From positions 1 to 64,000 of the forward strand of contig WIUZ02000014.1 of assembly GCA_015956445.1 (NCBI GenBank): a stretch of DNA of 64,000 nucleotides, written 5' to 3'. The notes beneath the pieces were generated by a model that saw only the letters and a list, made by a program, of their open reading frames with translations, ran no database searches and was not told where the DNA came from. A program made the translations under genes and the position numbers. Shown here piece after piece: positions 22,077 to 34,068 of this stretch; position 1 is the first letter of the stretch; every line of letters starts with the position of its first letter. Source of the DNA: Thelephora terrestris (taxonomy: Eukaryota > Basidiomycota > Agaricomycetes > Thelephorales > Thelephoraceae).

Positions 22077-23601
22077 GTCCAATTGAACTTTTTATGTTTG
22101 TCAACTCCATCAGTTTGAATTTGTCACACGCCCCTTACCCGTAAGTACAGTCGGAATTGTAATAAAGCGAACCGTCCGTTCCCTCGAAATTCCAATGCAT
22201 TTTCGGGTTTATGCATGACCAGGTTTGTGACATATTGTAACTCCGTGTGACCATACGCGCAAAGTGTGAAAGGGCTACTTGTCCTTGCAGTTTTCAAGGG
22301 CCGTATGTTGCGCTGCTCCAAACTTGCGGCTGCCGTAGATCCTTTCCCATAAATACCAACACCTGAGTGGTGAAAATTGCCCCAAAATAAAAATCAGCCC
22401 CGGTGGTTACGCATTATGCGTTATGCAATTTCAATGAAAAATCACCGGACGAGCACCGTCCCCACCCAAACCTTATGCATGCATTTTTGCCACATGCATT
22501 ATAACAATTTCGACCGTATATGATTATTACCTTGCCTGCAAGGTTTCTTCGACCCCCCTAAAATATAAGCGCCGCGTCCGTATTACTGAACAAATTTGCC
22601 GTTGAGATGTTAAAATTTACTCACGGTCAATCGTTGACCGGTCCGACTTGGAAAATATATCAGCCGCAGGAGAAAACACGCCTGACCACGCTCGCTCGAC
22701 GCCAAATGGCCACCGGATTGAGGACTCGATCATTCTCAACAGAGAAGCAGTAAAAACAGGATTCATGTACATGTGATGTCTACGAAGAAACCCTGCCTCG
22801 CTTCGCCTGCTACGCGAGACGTGCTTGACCCGGCAGCGGCCTCGCAGAAAGAAAATATCGTCGACAGGACGCGGTTTTGATTGGGCCAGACATGTCGGGG
22901 ATGCGTGACCCCTGGAGATGTAAAAATAGGGTACAAATCTTGATTTCGAGGCTTCGGGCAAGCAAGGTTTCTGCCGACGCGAAGTCGGCATTTTTCTAGT
23001 TTGTAAACGAGGGCGTTGATATAATTAGTGTTGACGGTGAGTTGAGTCGATCCGAGTCCGATCTCCAAAATATCAATACTCACATGGCCCGTTTAATTCT
23101 CAAGTATGGGTGACTGTCGGTAAGGTGTACACGGTGTGCTCGGATCCAGACCAATGTTTATGGACTTACAAGGAAGGCGATAGGGACCCGGCCGCTCTGT
23201 AGTGCCAGGCACACCCCAGAACTCGCCAACCGGCACCCTTCTATGATCGATGTGATAATGTCTAGTGCTATGGGTAGTCACCCAGCAAAATGTGCGTTCG
23301 TTCTTCCGATGGATACAAGGTATGAACAAAAACTCTGGTGTTTCTTAGTCCAAAATTCGGTCAGAAAACGATTCATCAATCACCGTGATAGGTGTTGAAT
23401 CTCGACTCACGGCAACACTAATTTAATTTTAGTCATCTCCCACGCCGTTTGAAGACTCAGTGCTCAGCGGATCACCGCATGGCACAGTCCGTGATGCGTA
23501 GACCATGGCCACTGGCGATCGGAATAAGCGCCGGAGCAAACACGGCCAAGCAGCGCGTGGTTATTTAAGCGTCACGGTGTGACGATCGACCCTCTCAACC
23601 A
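22077..23601. other. No gene; dispersed repeat E copy 2
   Basis: No gene is supported. Around 22,400-22,510 GCATTATGCGTTATGC and TTATGCATGCAT motifs repeat. A copy of repeat E, GGCAAGCAAGGTTTCTGCCGA, then GCATTTT, CTAG, lies at 22,952-22,998. Minus-strand frames of 106-124 codons at 22.6-23.1 kb have no recognisable content. Confidence 0.45.
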
Positions 23602-23945
23602 CACCACCTCGAGCCAGCCGCGATTACGCGGTTGGCTGAGCCATTCTGATCACGGAACCGGCGACCCCTCAGAGCACCACCTCGAGCCAGCCGCGATTAC
23701 GCGGTTGGCTGAGCCATTCTGATCACAGAACCGGCGACCCCTCAGAGCACCACCTCGAGCCAGCCGCGATTACGTGGTTGGCTGAGCCATTCTGATCACG
23801 GAACCGGCGACCCCTCAGAGCACCACCTCGAGCCAGCCGCGATTACGCGGTTGGCTGAGCCATTCTGATCACAGAACCGGTGACCCCTCAGAGCACCACC
23901 TCGAGCCAGCCGCGATTACGCGGTTGGCTGAGCCGCTCTGATTTT
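23602..23945 (+). repeat. 73-bp hairpin minisatellite, 4.7 copies
   Basis: Units start with CACCACCTCGAGCCAGCC at 23602, 23675, 23748, 23821 and 23894, an exact 73-bp period; the last is partial. Each unit holds a dyad, AGCCAGCCGCG then ATTA then CGCGGTTGGCT, that can form an 11-bp or longer hairpin. Units 1 and 3 read GATCACGGAACC and units 2 and 4 read GATCACAGAACC, so a 146-bp dimer is the higher-order unit. Near-identity between copies indicates recent expansion or homogenisation. Confidence 0.9.
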
Positions 23946-25446
23946 AGAAGCGGCTTCCTCGATCCATTTCGTCCGTATCGAGGTGATTAGAGAAAGCAAG
24001 TGAAAAAACAAGGTGAGGAACGTAAACAAGCCTAGGTTCTGGCTTTTCAAAGGTGGATGTCTGACCCCTGGGGGACATCCTGAACGGTCAGTTCGAGACT
24101 GGGATAGACAGCTCCCTGAGTTTGAGTCTTCCGGGGATACTGACCTCTTGTGTAATCCCGCAAGATTACATAGGTTTTCGGGAGCCGCAAGGAGTAATCC
24201 CCACGACCCAAGAGGAGGGGGTCTTGCTCGCAGTTCGATCACAAGTTGGCTGGGAAATCTCAATTTCAGAGCCTTCTGAAATTTACCCATGGTTCCGTTG
24301 AGGTTTAGTCCCAATTTCGCCTGTGGCTCGCGCAGTGGGTCTATGTGCATGCCTACTACGTTCTCGTGGCTGCTCACGCCCACATTATCATGCTTCTGCT
24401 GCTTCATGTTTTCTCCTTTCATCGCGCTCCTATCACGCCTTGAGCCGCCAAACCACCATCCCCATCGATCAAACCCCTCCCTAAGTTGTTTATCTTGAGG
24501 TTGGTACGTGGAACTAGGCTATAAGTTGGGATCTGTTTAGTTCCGGGGAAGTTGCATATTGGACGAAGGACGTACCCTTCAGATGTCATATGCCATGGAT
24601 GGTGCAAAGGCCGACGGAGTCGGACATGGGGCATAGGTGAAATCAGATGGTTTCAACTTTATGAGCTGCCGTCTCCGATAACGTATTGTCAGAATTGTGA
24701 TTGTGATCGCTGCAATGAAGAGCAGGTTAGGTTATATCATTTGGGGGGGGGGGGGGGGCGAAGAAATCTTGCAAGCAAGGTAACCTATTTATCTGGGATG
24801 GCAGCGGAAATAGAACCTAAGACGATGAGATTGTTCGCTGCGCCCCGCACAGGATTCGGCTGATTGTGGACGTGCGATAATCTTACTGTATGATCGTTCA
24901 CCTTAGATTCAAGCAATCGCCATTGCCTTTGTTCCTCACACACCAGGCCATCAAGCTTCAAGCTCAAGTTGGACTCGGATAAAACCGAATAGCGCTTCGA
25001 TCTCCAACTTCGATCTTCAATACGACCGCTTCGACCTCGAGATCTGTAGCTCCCTACCTCAATACCTCCATGTGCGTGGCCTCGACGTCTCCGCCCTGTT
25101 CGCGTCCGACGCATCCGAAAATTCGCCATACCCTCCTCACGTCTGGAGTTTGCTGATGCAAACTCCGTCAGGCCACATCATTCATCGGTAAGAATTCCTT
25201 ATACGTGCCGTTTCACATTTCCGTGTTACCGACAAAACCACGTCTTTGTATGTTCCTCGCGTCACCAGCTAACTCTATGAGAACTGGCAAGATTATTGAT
25301 AACCTTTCAGCTTATACGAGGACTGGGACTATCTCGTCCTGCAGCGGAGGGTCAGTCTCAACCCTCTCCAACATCTCGTGCAGAAGACCATCTGCCATTC
25401 CTCAACCCCTGGGAATGAGTTCTTCAAACTTTTCTATGTATTGTTC
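23946..25446. other. No gene recognised; G16 run
   Basis: No gene is supported with confidence. A run of 16 G lies at 24,743-24,758. Around 25,020-25,195 a plus-strand frame reads like coding DNA (SLPQYLHVRGLDVSALF) and ends at a GTAAGAATTCC donor-like site. No family or continuing exon was identified. Confidence 0.35.
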
Positions 25447-25945
25447 GGACCTACTTCAACCACACTCAGCGAGAGCCAACTCAGAATGCCAGAAATGTTG
25501 CTGGATTGGACGTTCTGCGTGTTGTCAACCAACCCACCGCCACTGTCCTTGCCCACAATATGGACAAGTCCGGCGAAAATTTTGTGGCCGTCTACGATTT
25601 GGTTGGTACTTTGATACCGCTGCCCTCGAGCTCCAAAGTGATGATGTTCTCTTGCAGGTTGTTACTCCCCTCTCCCTCGGTGCTGAGCACCTCGGCGATA
25701 TCACAGCTAAACTGGTTTCCCAGAACACGACAATTCCTACGAAGAAGCCCCAATCATTCTCGACTGCTGCCGAGGGTTAGACGTTAGACCGTCATTCAGG
25801 TCAAGATCTTCCAGGGCGAAAATGAGCTGGGGAGGAAGAGCAAGTTGCTGGGCAACTCTATCCTTCGCAGTAACGTGAACTATACCGTCCGTATTAATGC
25901 CGAACGCGATCTCAATCTGGGGATGCCCTTTGGCGCGTTCTTGTG
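25447..25945 (+). pseudogene. Hsp70 (DnaK family) pseudogene with micro-inversion
   Basis: Hsp70 is an ATP-driven chaperone. The relic starts in the nucleotide-binding domain ([17 protein letters not shown], then [20 protein letters not shown] and FVAVYDLVG). It shifts frame near 25,615 to FDTAALELQ and jumps over about 200 codons to the start of the substrate-binding domain ([26 protein letters not shown]). A stop follows at 25,780, then VIQVKIFQGENELGRKSK and LLGNS. The next expected segment, KGHPQIEIAFGINTDGIVHV, is present but on the minus strand at about 25,945-25,868. About 80 bp have therefore been inverted in place. The family is certain; the compartment is not, though the match to organellar-type Hsp70 seemed better. 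Confidence 0.85.
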
Positions 25946-26820
25946 ATGATACCTGTGTTCCAGTAGTCTCCAGTGTCCCTTTTCGGTTCCTACGGTCTCT
26001 CACGTAGTTTCCTAGTCTGTTCTGTTATTCTTCGGCTCAAGACCGTTCGCTACGCTTCCCTGTCATTCCCTGCATCTCCATTTTGTTCGCTACAGTTCGT
26101 TATTAACTTCTACCATTCACTTGGGAGCACAACCCGCACCGAAGCTGTCCCGACCAGTCGCACCCAGGGATTTGTCGACCAAGTGCAAGGAGCACATTCA
26201 ATCACCACAGACTTTGGTGTAGCCAGGCGAGTATGAGGAGGCCAAGACTCTACAAAAAAAAGCGCAAGCGATAAACTGACACCCCCGAACCAAGGCGATC
26301 TCGGAAACATCGTCAACAATGGCAACAAGAACAAATTCAGAGCCTAATTACTGAAATGACACAAGTTGTCCGGAGCTTGTGTTCGTCACCCCAGCCGGCG
26401 CCGATCCCACCAAATCACCTTAGAAAGCAAAGGAAATTGGGAGGACGTGTTGCCCAAAAGGGTTTACCAGTCCTCGCCTGTAGCAAGAGGGAGACTTCAA
26501 GAAGTCCGAATGCATCCCAGTGATCCTTCTCTTCCACATCATTTATTGATGGTGTTGGTTTATAACTCGCGATCAAGGACAGGGAGGTCTGCAGGATGTA
26601 TGGTAAGAGTCTCTGACTTCACACCGCTCATTATAACCCCATTTCTCTTCGCATGGTTGTTGTTGATACATGAGTAAATTCCAAGTAGTTTGGTATAGAA
26701 GTATTGCGTAAAGCGACTTTCCGCTGCTAAAGCTGCAAGCTCCCAAAGCCACACTCCCATGGTCAACAGACATCTTGACAGGGAAGCCCAAGGCCTTAGT
26801 GGCTGCTGACACACTTGCAT
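25946..26820. other. No gene; unassigned coding-like remnants
   Basis: Short plus-strand pieces look like old coding DNA: EYEEAKTLQKKAQAIN near 26,235 and LVFVTPAGADPTKSP near 26,375. They are in broken frames and could not be assigned. No repeat ends were seen. Confidence 0.3.
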
Positions 26821-29763
26821 TTATTTGCGCTGACGACTCTTCTTCAGTCGGCTCAGAGCTGAGTTTCTTGCATGTTTTTCGGCCTTTCCGGCAGCCCAAG
26901 GATAAACTTCAAGGTAAGTTAGTATTGATGCAGAGACGTTCCCTGCTTTCACTTACCATCAGGCACGTATCGGCTATCCTTGTCCATATCCTCCCCACTC
27001 TGACAACCAAAAGTCCTGGCATCTCCGCTGGTGGTGGGTTGGCTCGCCTCAACTCCCTCCATTGGGGTATCCCTGCCGGTCTCCTCCAGTGCTACCTTGG
27101 TATCGGCGCGCGAAAACCGCTCCTCTGGAGCTGAAGACTGGGCCGGAGCTTTGATCGCAGAGCATGGAGCGTTCGGAATCCCAAAACCGTCCAGGACTTC
27201 GGCCAGACTGGTGTGGAAGGAGGGAGTAGCCGGGAAGGAATCGAACTGGAATTCGTCAGCTTCTGATTCTCCCCTGAATTTCTGGGCGCCTCCGGTGTTG
27301 CTGGCGTGGGAAGCATTTCCAGTAAAGTCTTGTATTTCCTCCTCCTTGACCGCATCTGCACTCGTGTTGTTGTCAGGGGTATCCACATCCTCCAGGGGAT
27401 CTTCCTCGTCGTTTTCAGGGGTATCTGCATACTCCAAAGTATCTTCCTTGTTGTTGTTGTCAGGGGTATCCGCATGCTCCAAAGGATCTTCCTCGTCACT
27501 CCCATGGTTACCAATGCTGAACTGGGAGCCACCTTTAGAGATGTCATCGTCCACCAACATAACTGCTGCTGTGGTAAAGGTTTGCTTTCTCTTCTCCAGT
27601 AATATTTTGTGCTGCTGGTGCCACTGGACAGCATAGCACATAGGAGGCGCACTGGTTAGGTGAAGATGAAGGTGTGGAGGAGGAGTTGGCAGCGGAGGAA
27701 GCACTTGTTTTTTGCTAGTGAGAATGTCCTGATTTCTTTCCACATAGTGATACCAAATGTCAGAAATCCCACACTTGGATTCCAGTCGAACCCTTTCCCT
27801 GAGGTAGATTTTGGCGGCCCGGAAGGAGCTAGTGCATTGGGATGCTTGGCCAAGGCCAAGGGTAAGCTCTGATTCGTTGAAGTTGTGGAAAAATAACTGG
27901 GGAAACCGTGGAAGCCTTGTTTTGAATAGCCCAAGTTTTTCGTACTGGATCCTGACTAAGCCTTGCACATCTTGGAACTTGAGGTCCCTCTTCAGGTCAA
28001 AAAGGTTCCCTTGGTGCTATGGAAAACGCTGGTGTAAGTGTTTGCGTGGCGTGGGTAAAAACGCACAAGCACCGCACCTTTGCAAACTCGATGATTGCTA
28101 CTGCACTGCTGTAGGAGACAACTGGACGTTCGCTATTTGGGTTGTTCACAACTATAGACTCCTCCAATTGGGAATCCAACCAAAGTTGTAGGCGGCCACT
28201 GTCATCGAGCCAGCTGTGCAGGATGGGCAAAAAATTGACATCGTTTCGAAGGCCCTGAGCCAACCAGGGTTCCTGTGCTGTCCCGTCATTATGGATCTCA
28301 TCCCACCAAAGTTTCTCGCCAGCTCCCCGGACTGTATCATCCTCGAATTCGGCAAAGAAATGCTCAACCATCTCCCTGGCGTTGTGTACCTCGGTATACA
28401 GGCTCATTTGGAGAGACCTCACCCGCTGGCCCAGGGTAAGATCGAAGAGTGCACGATGTAGCTGGCCGCTGGCAACGATTGACACCAAGGCTTCCTCTCT
28501 GGCTGAGAAGTCAAGGCCAGAATAAGACAGGTAATGACCATAGAGGGTCTCAGGGGTGCTGGTTCCCTTGGCAAAGTCTTCTATCGCCTGCCGAATACTC
28601 TCTGCCTCTTGTTCTTGCAGGAGCTGCCCACGCACAAGCTCGGTCACTTCGGACATTGGGCCAAGGTACAGGTCCAACAGGGCAACCACATGCAGGTCCA
28701 CGGACCACATCATCAATGAGCCATAGAACTAGAAATTTGGTTAAATCTTGCTTAGAGCCAGAGGTTGAGGGAAAGCATACGCTTGTGAAGAGAGTCATTC
28801 CTTTCTTCTTGACTGGCTTCAAGAATGCCCCAAGTGAAGAGACATAGTCACACCCAAGAACGTGCCCAAAAGAGCCTGCAAATGGCTGGATCCACCGGTA
28901 AATCTGAACGAAAAAATTAGCAAGCCAGATGAGATTTAAGTAGGACGAGCCCACCATTGACAGCTGTATTCTGTAATAATCAGAATTGCATAGCTTCCAC
29001 AACGCCTTAACGGAACTTTTCGTCAACAGGGGCATGGAGGAACATCCCCACACTGGACCTAGGCATGCAAGAGCCCGAACACCATATTCGCTTCGAATTG
29101 AACCCAGCAGTCTGCTGAGATCACCGGCGTACTGGCCTTGGACTTCATATGCCGCTTCATCTGCGCGCCCAATCAACAAGTATTTTTCAGCCGGAAAATG
29201 CTTGGTGAACAGGCGATCGATGTGCTCCTCAGCTCCAGATGGCATAGAACTGCGCAGTTTCCTGTCAGCCAATAGGACTTGATCCAGTATGGGGCCCCAA
29301 ATAGCTTCGCATTCAGTCTGTCGAACTCCATACGGCTTCTCGGTGTTGAGCCAAACAGGTCTTGCTTCATGATTGGCTTGGGCAAGCTTGGATTCGAACT
29401 CCGGCAGTGAGTCCGTCTGAGCTTTGTTGAATATCAACATGATGTCGCTGACACCCCTGAAGAGAAGGTATTTAAACATCTGCATGGGAGTGAGTATGAA
29501 GCTGGGCAGTCAAGCATCTGGTTGGAAAGCCTCACATGAGTCTGTGGCAGACCCCACCTGGCTTTCCACCAAGCGTCAGAACAGATGAACGAATCCCTCA
29601 AGTGGGGGAGATGCTTGTCAATTCTAGAGAAAAGGGGGCTCATGTCCACGCCAATTGTGTCCTCGGTGACAGGCAAAGGTTTGGACCCAGAACCAGGGGG
29701 CCAATAACGGTCGACGTCTTCGTTGGAAAAACAGGGCCCGCGGGGAACCAGGTCGAGTCGCAT
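26821..29763 (-). CDS. Large orphan protein, about 907 residues
   Basis: Exons 29763-29536, 29479-28781, 28728-28078, 28016-26957 and 26906-26821 join in frame with GT...AG introns of 50-62 bp. A 51-bp in-frame stretch at about 28,966-28,916 also has GT...AG ends and a branch-like CTAAT; if spliced out, the protein is 890 residues. No family is recognised. The N-terminal 600 residues look globular (for example WWKARWGL, LPEFESKLAQANHEARPVW, LTKSSVKALWKLCNSDYY and REEALVSIVASGQLHRALF). Residues about 660-870 are acidic and low-complexity, with repeats of (E)DTPDNN and EDPLE. The last 30 residues are strongly basic (HARNSALSRLKKSRQRK). An acidic spacer with a basic tail fits a nuclear, DNA-associated protein. 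It is the first of three large intact genes that together span 14 kb. Confidence 0.75.
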
Positions 29764-31959
29764 GGTGGACTGTGAGGGATCGGCGACAGAGAGAAGGGGG
29801 GATGAAGATTCAAAGGAGAAGTAAACCTATCCTCGAACTTCTGGTGTTATGGGAGGGGTAAGGGCGACTATGTGGGAAGCGAAAGAATCCACTTATACTC
29901 CCAAAATCCGCTGCTCATACCAAGCGAATGACACGCATCCAATTCTCTTGAAAGGCGGGAAAAGGTGTATAGAACCAGGGCATCGAACCAGTTCGATCCC
30001 TCCCACAGGGAGAAGCACTGTGCCTGTCACAATTGGTCACTGATGGAAATTGTCTTCAGAAAATTGGAACGTTGGGTGATTATCGGAGGCACTAGATATT
30101 GTGATATCTGTTGTAGAAGCATGCCACTTGCCCAGTCATTTAAGGTTCCTGACCCAACGGGGCGGCGGCGGTTCCTCCACCTTCCTAAGAAGTCCATGAA
30201 TGTTCTTCTGGATTTGAGTGTCCAGTCACCCATTACAGCGCCAGGTACCTTGCCTTTACTTCCATTGGAATTTTGATCAGAACTGACGGTGTTGCCCGCC
30301 AAAGCTGCAATGTGTTGATGCGACAGTTGCAGAACCGCGGTTCGGAACATCGATTGTTTTGATTGGCCATGAAATCCAACTATTTCGAGACCCCAAGTGG
30401 AAGCACAACACCGTTTTTCCAGGCAAGCCAGACAGGCTGAGTGGCCATTAGCCCAGAACCAAACTCGTCCGCAGCCCTAACTTGGGCAAAATGCCAACGT
30501 AAAGTAATCTGAAACCAGTGAAACGGCCTAAATAACGGAAGCCCGCGCAAAGGGATCCGATCTGATACAAGCAGTGCTGCCATCGGTGGAGCCTACTCCA
30601 TGATGAGGCTGTCAACCTTTCTGCCGACTGATAAACTTCTTCGGCGAACGCATGATTGGTGAACAGCCTGGCGTTTCCATGGCGCTGATAACGCTAGAAT
30701 GTTGGGGGGTGACTGTCCAACAAACGGGGGTTGAATTGAAACCAACGCAGCGGAGATACTTTTCAAAGAACGGCATCAATGACAAGCTGGACTATATCAA
30801 TAAATCAGCTGGCGTGGCAAGCCAGAAACTTCTTGGTCCTGGTAGTTTAGGGTTAGGTCACAAGGAGGCGGCTGCAGTCAAATAGGACCGTACGGAGTTG
30901 ACTCTTCGCGTGAACCCTGCACTGGAAGCGGGACGCTTGAACTTGACAAGGGAGGCACGGAATCTCGTGATGAAAAATTGGAATCTTGAATCGGAAGTCC
31001 GGGGGTATGTTTCTGTGGAAACAACGGCACTAGGCTCGTCTAAAGAGTGGCGCTTGTAAACGGCGTAGTAAGCTAACCAGTCAGTTGGACCTGTCATCAA
31101 GCGCTCTTCCCGGAGGTATACCCCTGAGCGAGGTTGTAGTGGCTGCTTGGGAAGTCAAACCGGGAAGTTCCGATCATATTTATCACGCACGATCTACCCC
31201 CTGCTGTGCGCGCTTGTCCGTAATGCTGCCGCCCTTTACGGCTGGGCATCTTCTGTAAGATCCGGGCGGAGTTTACCCCACACGCGGCATCCTTTAACTC
31301 CGTACCCCGCATGATCTCATTATTATATTCTTTTCAAATCCACTCTTGAGATCTGTACCTGAACCACAGCCCGGAGCGCCAGTAGGCTTCTACCCCAGCT
31401 GATCTTTCCAGCCTTTGTCAGAGGGGCTTTGAACTAAATGGCACCGTTCACCGGGAACATATGGCCACCGAGCTTCTCCGTAACCTGGCACTGTGGGAAG
31501 GTAAGTGTTGAAGAATCAGTCCATTCCTTTTTGGCCGCTCTCAAACCCCTGGTATTACTGACACGTTGACAGCCCAAACTGTTGGTGCCGCTGAACCTTT
31601 CGTATCAGTGATCGGTTGCCCACGGTGCGGCCGCCTTGGAAAGCATTGTATAGTTTATCCCCACGACAGTAAGGGAGCGGTTCTTGGCTTTTGTTCTATC
31701 AAACTTTGGCCGTACGCTGTAATTCCCGGCGTCTTTTGAAATCGTGTTTTCCCCACGGTTTGTATGCGTTTGGGTTCTTCCCGACTCCGAAGGAGGGTTT
31801 GTCCGTGATGAAACGGACTTATCGTATCGACCTCCCGCCCAATGATGTATAAGGTGCCGGTTGGGCCGATAGAGTTATGTCATTGGAGCATCACATCTCC
31901 CCCGTCCATAGCCAGAGGGGCTTAGGGTAACAAAATCAATCGTCCGCGCTACGATTATA
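29764..31959. other. No gene recognised between orphan and pif1
   Basis: About 2.2 kb with open frames no longer than 107 codons and no known domain. A short dyad ATCGAAC / GTTCGAT sits at about 29,985 in a B-box-like GTTCGATCC context, but no tRNA fold goes with it. This stretch holds the promoter of the minus-strand orphan gene and the 3' flank of pif1. Confidence 0.45.
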
Positions 31960-34068
31960 TTATTTACTACACCCAACAGCTTTTGCATCTTCTTCAGCTT
32001 GCAATTGCAGCGTCCGATACCAGTCAATGACTTTTGGGTGTGCTTTTACCTAGCGGGGTTCGAGAAATAAGCACAACCTTTAGCCTCCCGAGCAATGATC
32101 ACAAAGCCCTTACCTTCATTGGGTCAAAATGGATGACTTGCAAACCGTCTAACGCTGATGCCCGTGACAAAGCCACATAGCTCTGGCCTGGTGATCTGAG
32201 TTTTAGCCATTTCTACAAAAGGAGGCACACGAAAGGGATCTGACCATTTTCAAAAACATTTGCAAGGTCTATCTTCACGTACTGAAGGGTTTGACCTTGG
32301 CTCTTGTGTATTGACATTGCCCAAGCAAGGATCAATGGGATCTGCGATTCGATGTCAACAAGTAGACCCAACCACAAAGCGGTCGCTCACCTGAACACGC
32401 CTAGCAACAACAGTCCCGTCGCTATCCTCGACCTTGAACTCATCTCTCCCCACCAGCACAGCCTCCTTCCCGGAGTTCGTCCGAAATTCTACCAGAGGAA
32501 ACTTCTCGGCGGAAACTGACCGGCTAATCTTCGACTTGGGTCTCGAGTTGTTCTTCTCGTACTCCCTCTCCATGTCCTCCCATTCTGCCGGCGTCTTCCC
32601 ATCGTTCTGGAGCAGCACTCTCCTGATGAACCCGTTGCCACATATGGGAGATATATCTCCCTCTGAACCGCAGACCTCAGAGGAAGAATAGAACCCCAGC
32701 ACCTTGCCAATGGACCCGTTGACCAGGTTCTCGTCCACGTTCTTGATGAGCATTACCTGAGCGTCAACCTTGATCTCGAGGACATGGGGGGCAACCATGT
32801 TCTTCAGGATTGTTGCCCTGTGCTCTTGGTTCTCTGAACCACTGTCCCGTGACGTGTAAATTGTTGACCCGGTCCCGAGCGCGTCCAACCTTGTCTTGTT
32901 TGCGTTTTCAACTTGGTTTCTCAGCGGAAACAACTCCGTTGGGACAATTCCATCAATCGCTGGAAGCGGACGCCCAAGACTCTTAAACATGGCAGCTGCA
33001 GCCTGTGAAGCCACACCCATCCTTAGGGTGTTTAGGAGATGGACAAAATCTGGGGGGAAATGTTAAGAACACGGCAGGTTTGAGGGGGGACCTACGACGA
33101 ACTGCTGTCTTTTTGCCGAAATACCTGGGTAAGGGTGACTGTGTGCTCGACACATTTCTTCCACTCTGCGCTTTCGAAAGCAAAGAATGGTTCGGCATTG
33201 CCTTTGGTAACCGGGGGCAATTGAAAAAAGTCGCCAGTAACCACCAACTGTGAGGTTCACGTGTTAACGTTACGTTGCAGAGGTGAGGGTGGTTGTAAAG
33301 AGTGGAACGTGCCTGTATGCCACCAAAAGGCCTTTCTGCACTTTTCCGTAGCTTCTGGGACAAGATATCGAATAGGTGTCCGTCGACCATGGAAACTAGA
33401 CCTCCAATTTATTCCTGCATTGTCAGGAGAGATCAGATCCTTGCCGCTCACCCTCGTCAATTATCAACACTTTGGTGGTTTTCCACCGATGTAGCGCTGG
33501 TTTACACCTTCGTATGCACTTGATTTGTTTCGCGAGATCGGTTTGTCCTGGTGTGACTGCTCCCCAGGAATGAATAGTCAATCCTGTAAAACATCGTGTG
33601 ACCAGGTCAGGGGACAAATCCACAAGGTGTGAGAAACAGCTCCAGAGCACACCGCCGATGTTTGAAGCAGCCATCCCGGTGCTAGCGGTGACGGAAATCA
33701 CAGCAGGATCCTTGGCGTGTTTCTTTCTCAAAGCTGAAATAATGGCTCTGAGTAGTAGGGATTTTCCGCTCCCTGAATGGCCAAACACACCAAATCAACA
33801 AACGACAGATGGTATGACTGTGGATGGATCACGCACCTGCAGCTCCGGTGAAAAATAGATTCCTCCCCTCGTCCACCACCATCTCCAATACCTTCTTCTG
33901 CTCGCTGTTAAGTGGGGCCGCTTGGCTTTCTTTCTCCTTTAGCCCCAAAGTAACACGGTGCAGTGGTTGGAAGTAACTGGTGATTTTCTTCATTGGCCTG
34001 TCGGAACCACCAGCTTGTAGCTTTCGCTTCTTCAAGGACGAGGGCCCGGAATTGTTGGATTGCGGCAT
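31960..34068 (-). CDS. pif1: Pif1-family DNA helicase, 566 residues
   Basis: A 5'-to-3' DNA helicase of superfamily 1B, the family that unwinds G-quadruplexes, removes telomerase and maintains mitochondrial DNA. Eight exons: 34068-33837, 33772-33452, 33395-33313, 33247-33103, 33049-32391, 32341-32245, 32187-32114 and 32049-31960; every frame fits. Motifs in order: Walker A GAAGSGKS (about residue 76-83), [18 protein letters not shown] with VSMVDG (motif II), [10 protein letters not shown] (III), LTQVFRQKD (IV), [11 protein letters not shown] (V) and [11 protein letters not shown] (VI). The Pif1 signature lies between II and III. KKITSYF at residues 27-33 resembles a PCNA-binding box. The third intron has GC-AG ends (CAG/GCACGT). 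Length and motif set are complete, so the protein should be active. It is divergent from the RecQ-type gene. Confidence 0.93.

Noticed and set aside
23602-23945. CRISPR-like look of regularly spaced repeats
   Set aside because: The whole 73-bp unit repeats without unique spacers and the genome is fungal; it is a minisatellite.
29980-30000. B-box-like GTTCGATCC as part of a tRNA
   Set aside because: No A box or cloverleaf is present upstream; the site is explained by a short dyad.
32188-32257. Alternative pif1 splice with a GTTTTT donor and TTGTAG acceptor
   Set aside because: It keeps the frame but destroys the conserved [14 protein letters not shown] motif, which a GTCAGA donor with a CACCAG acceptor restores exactly.
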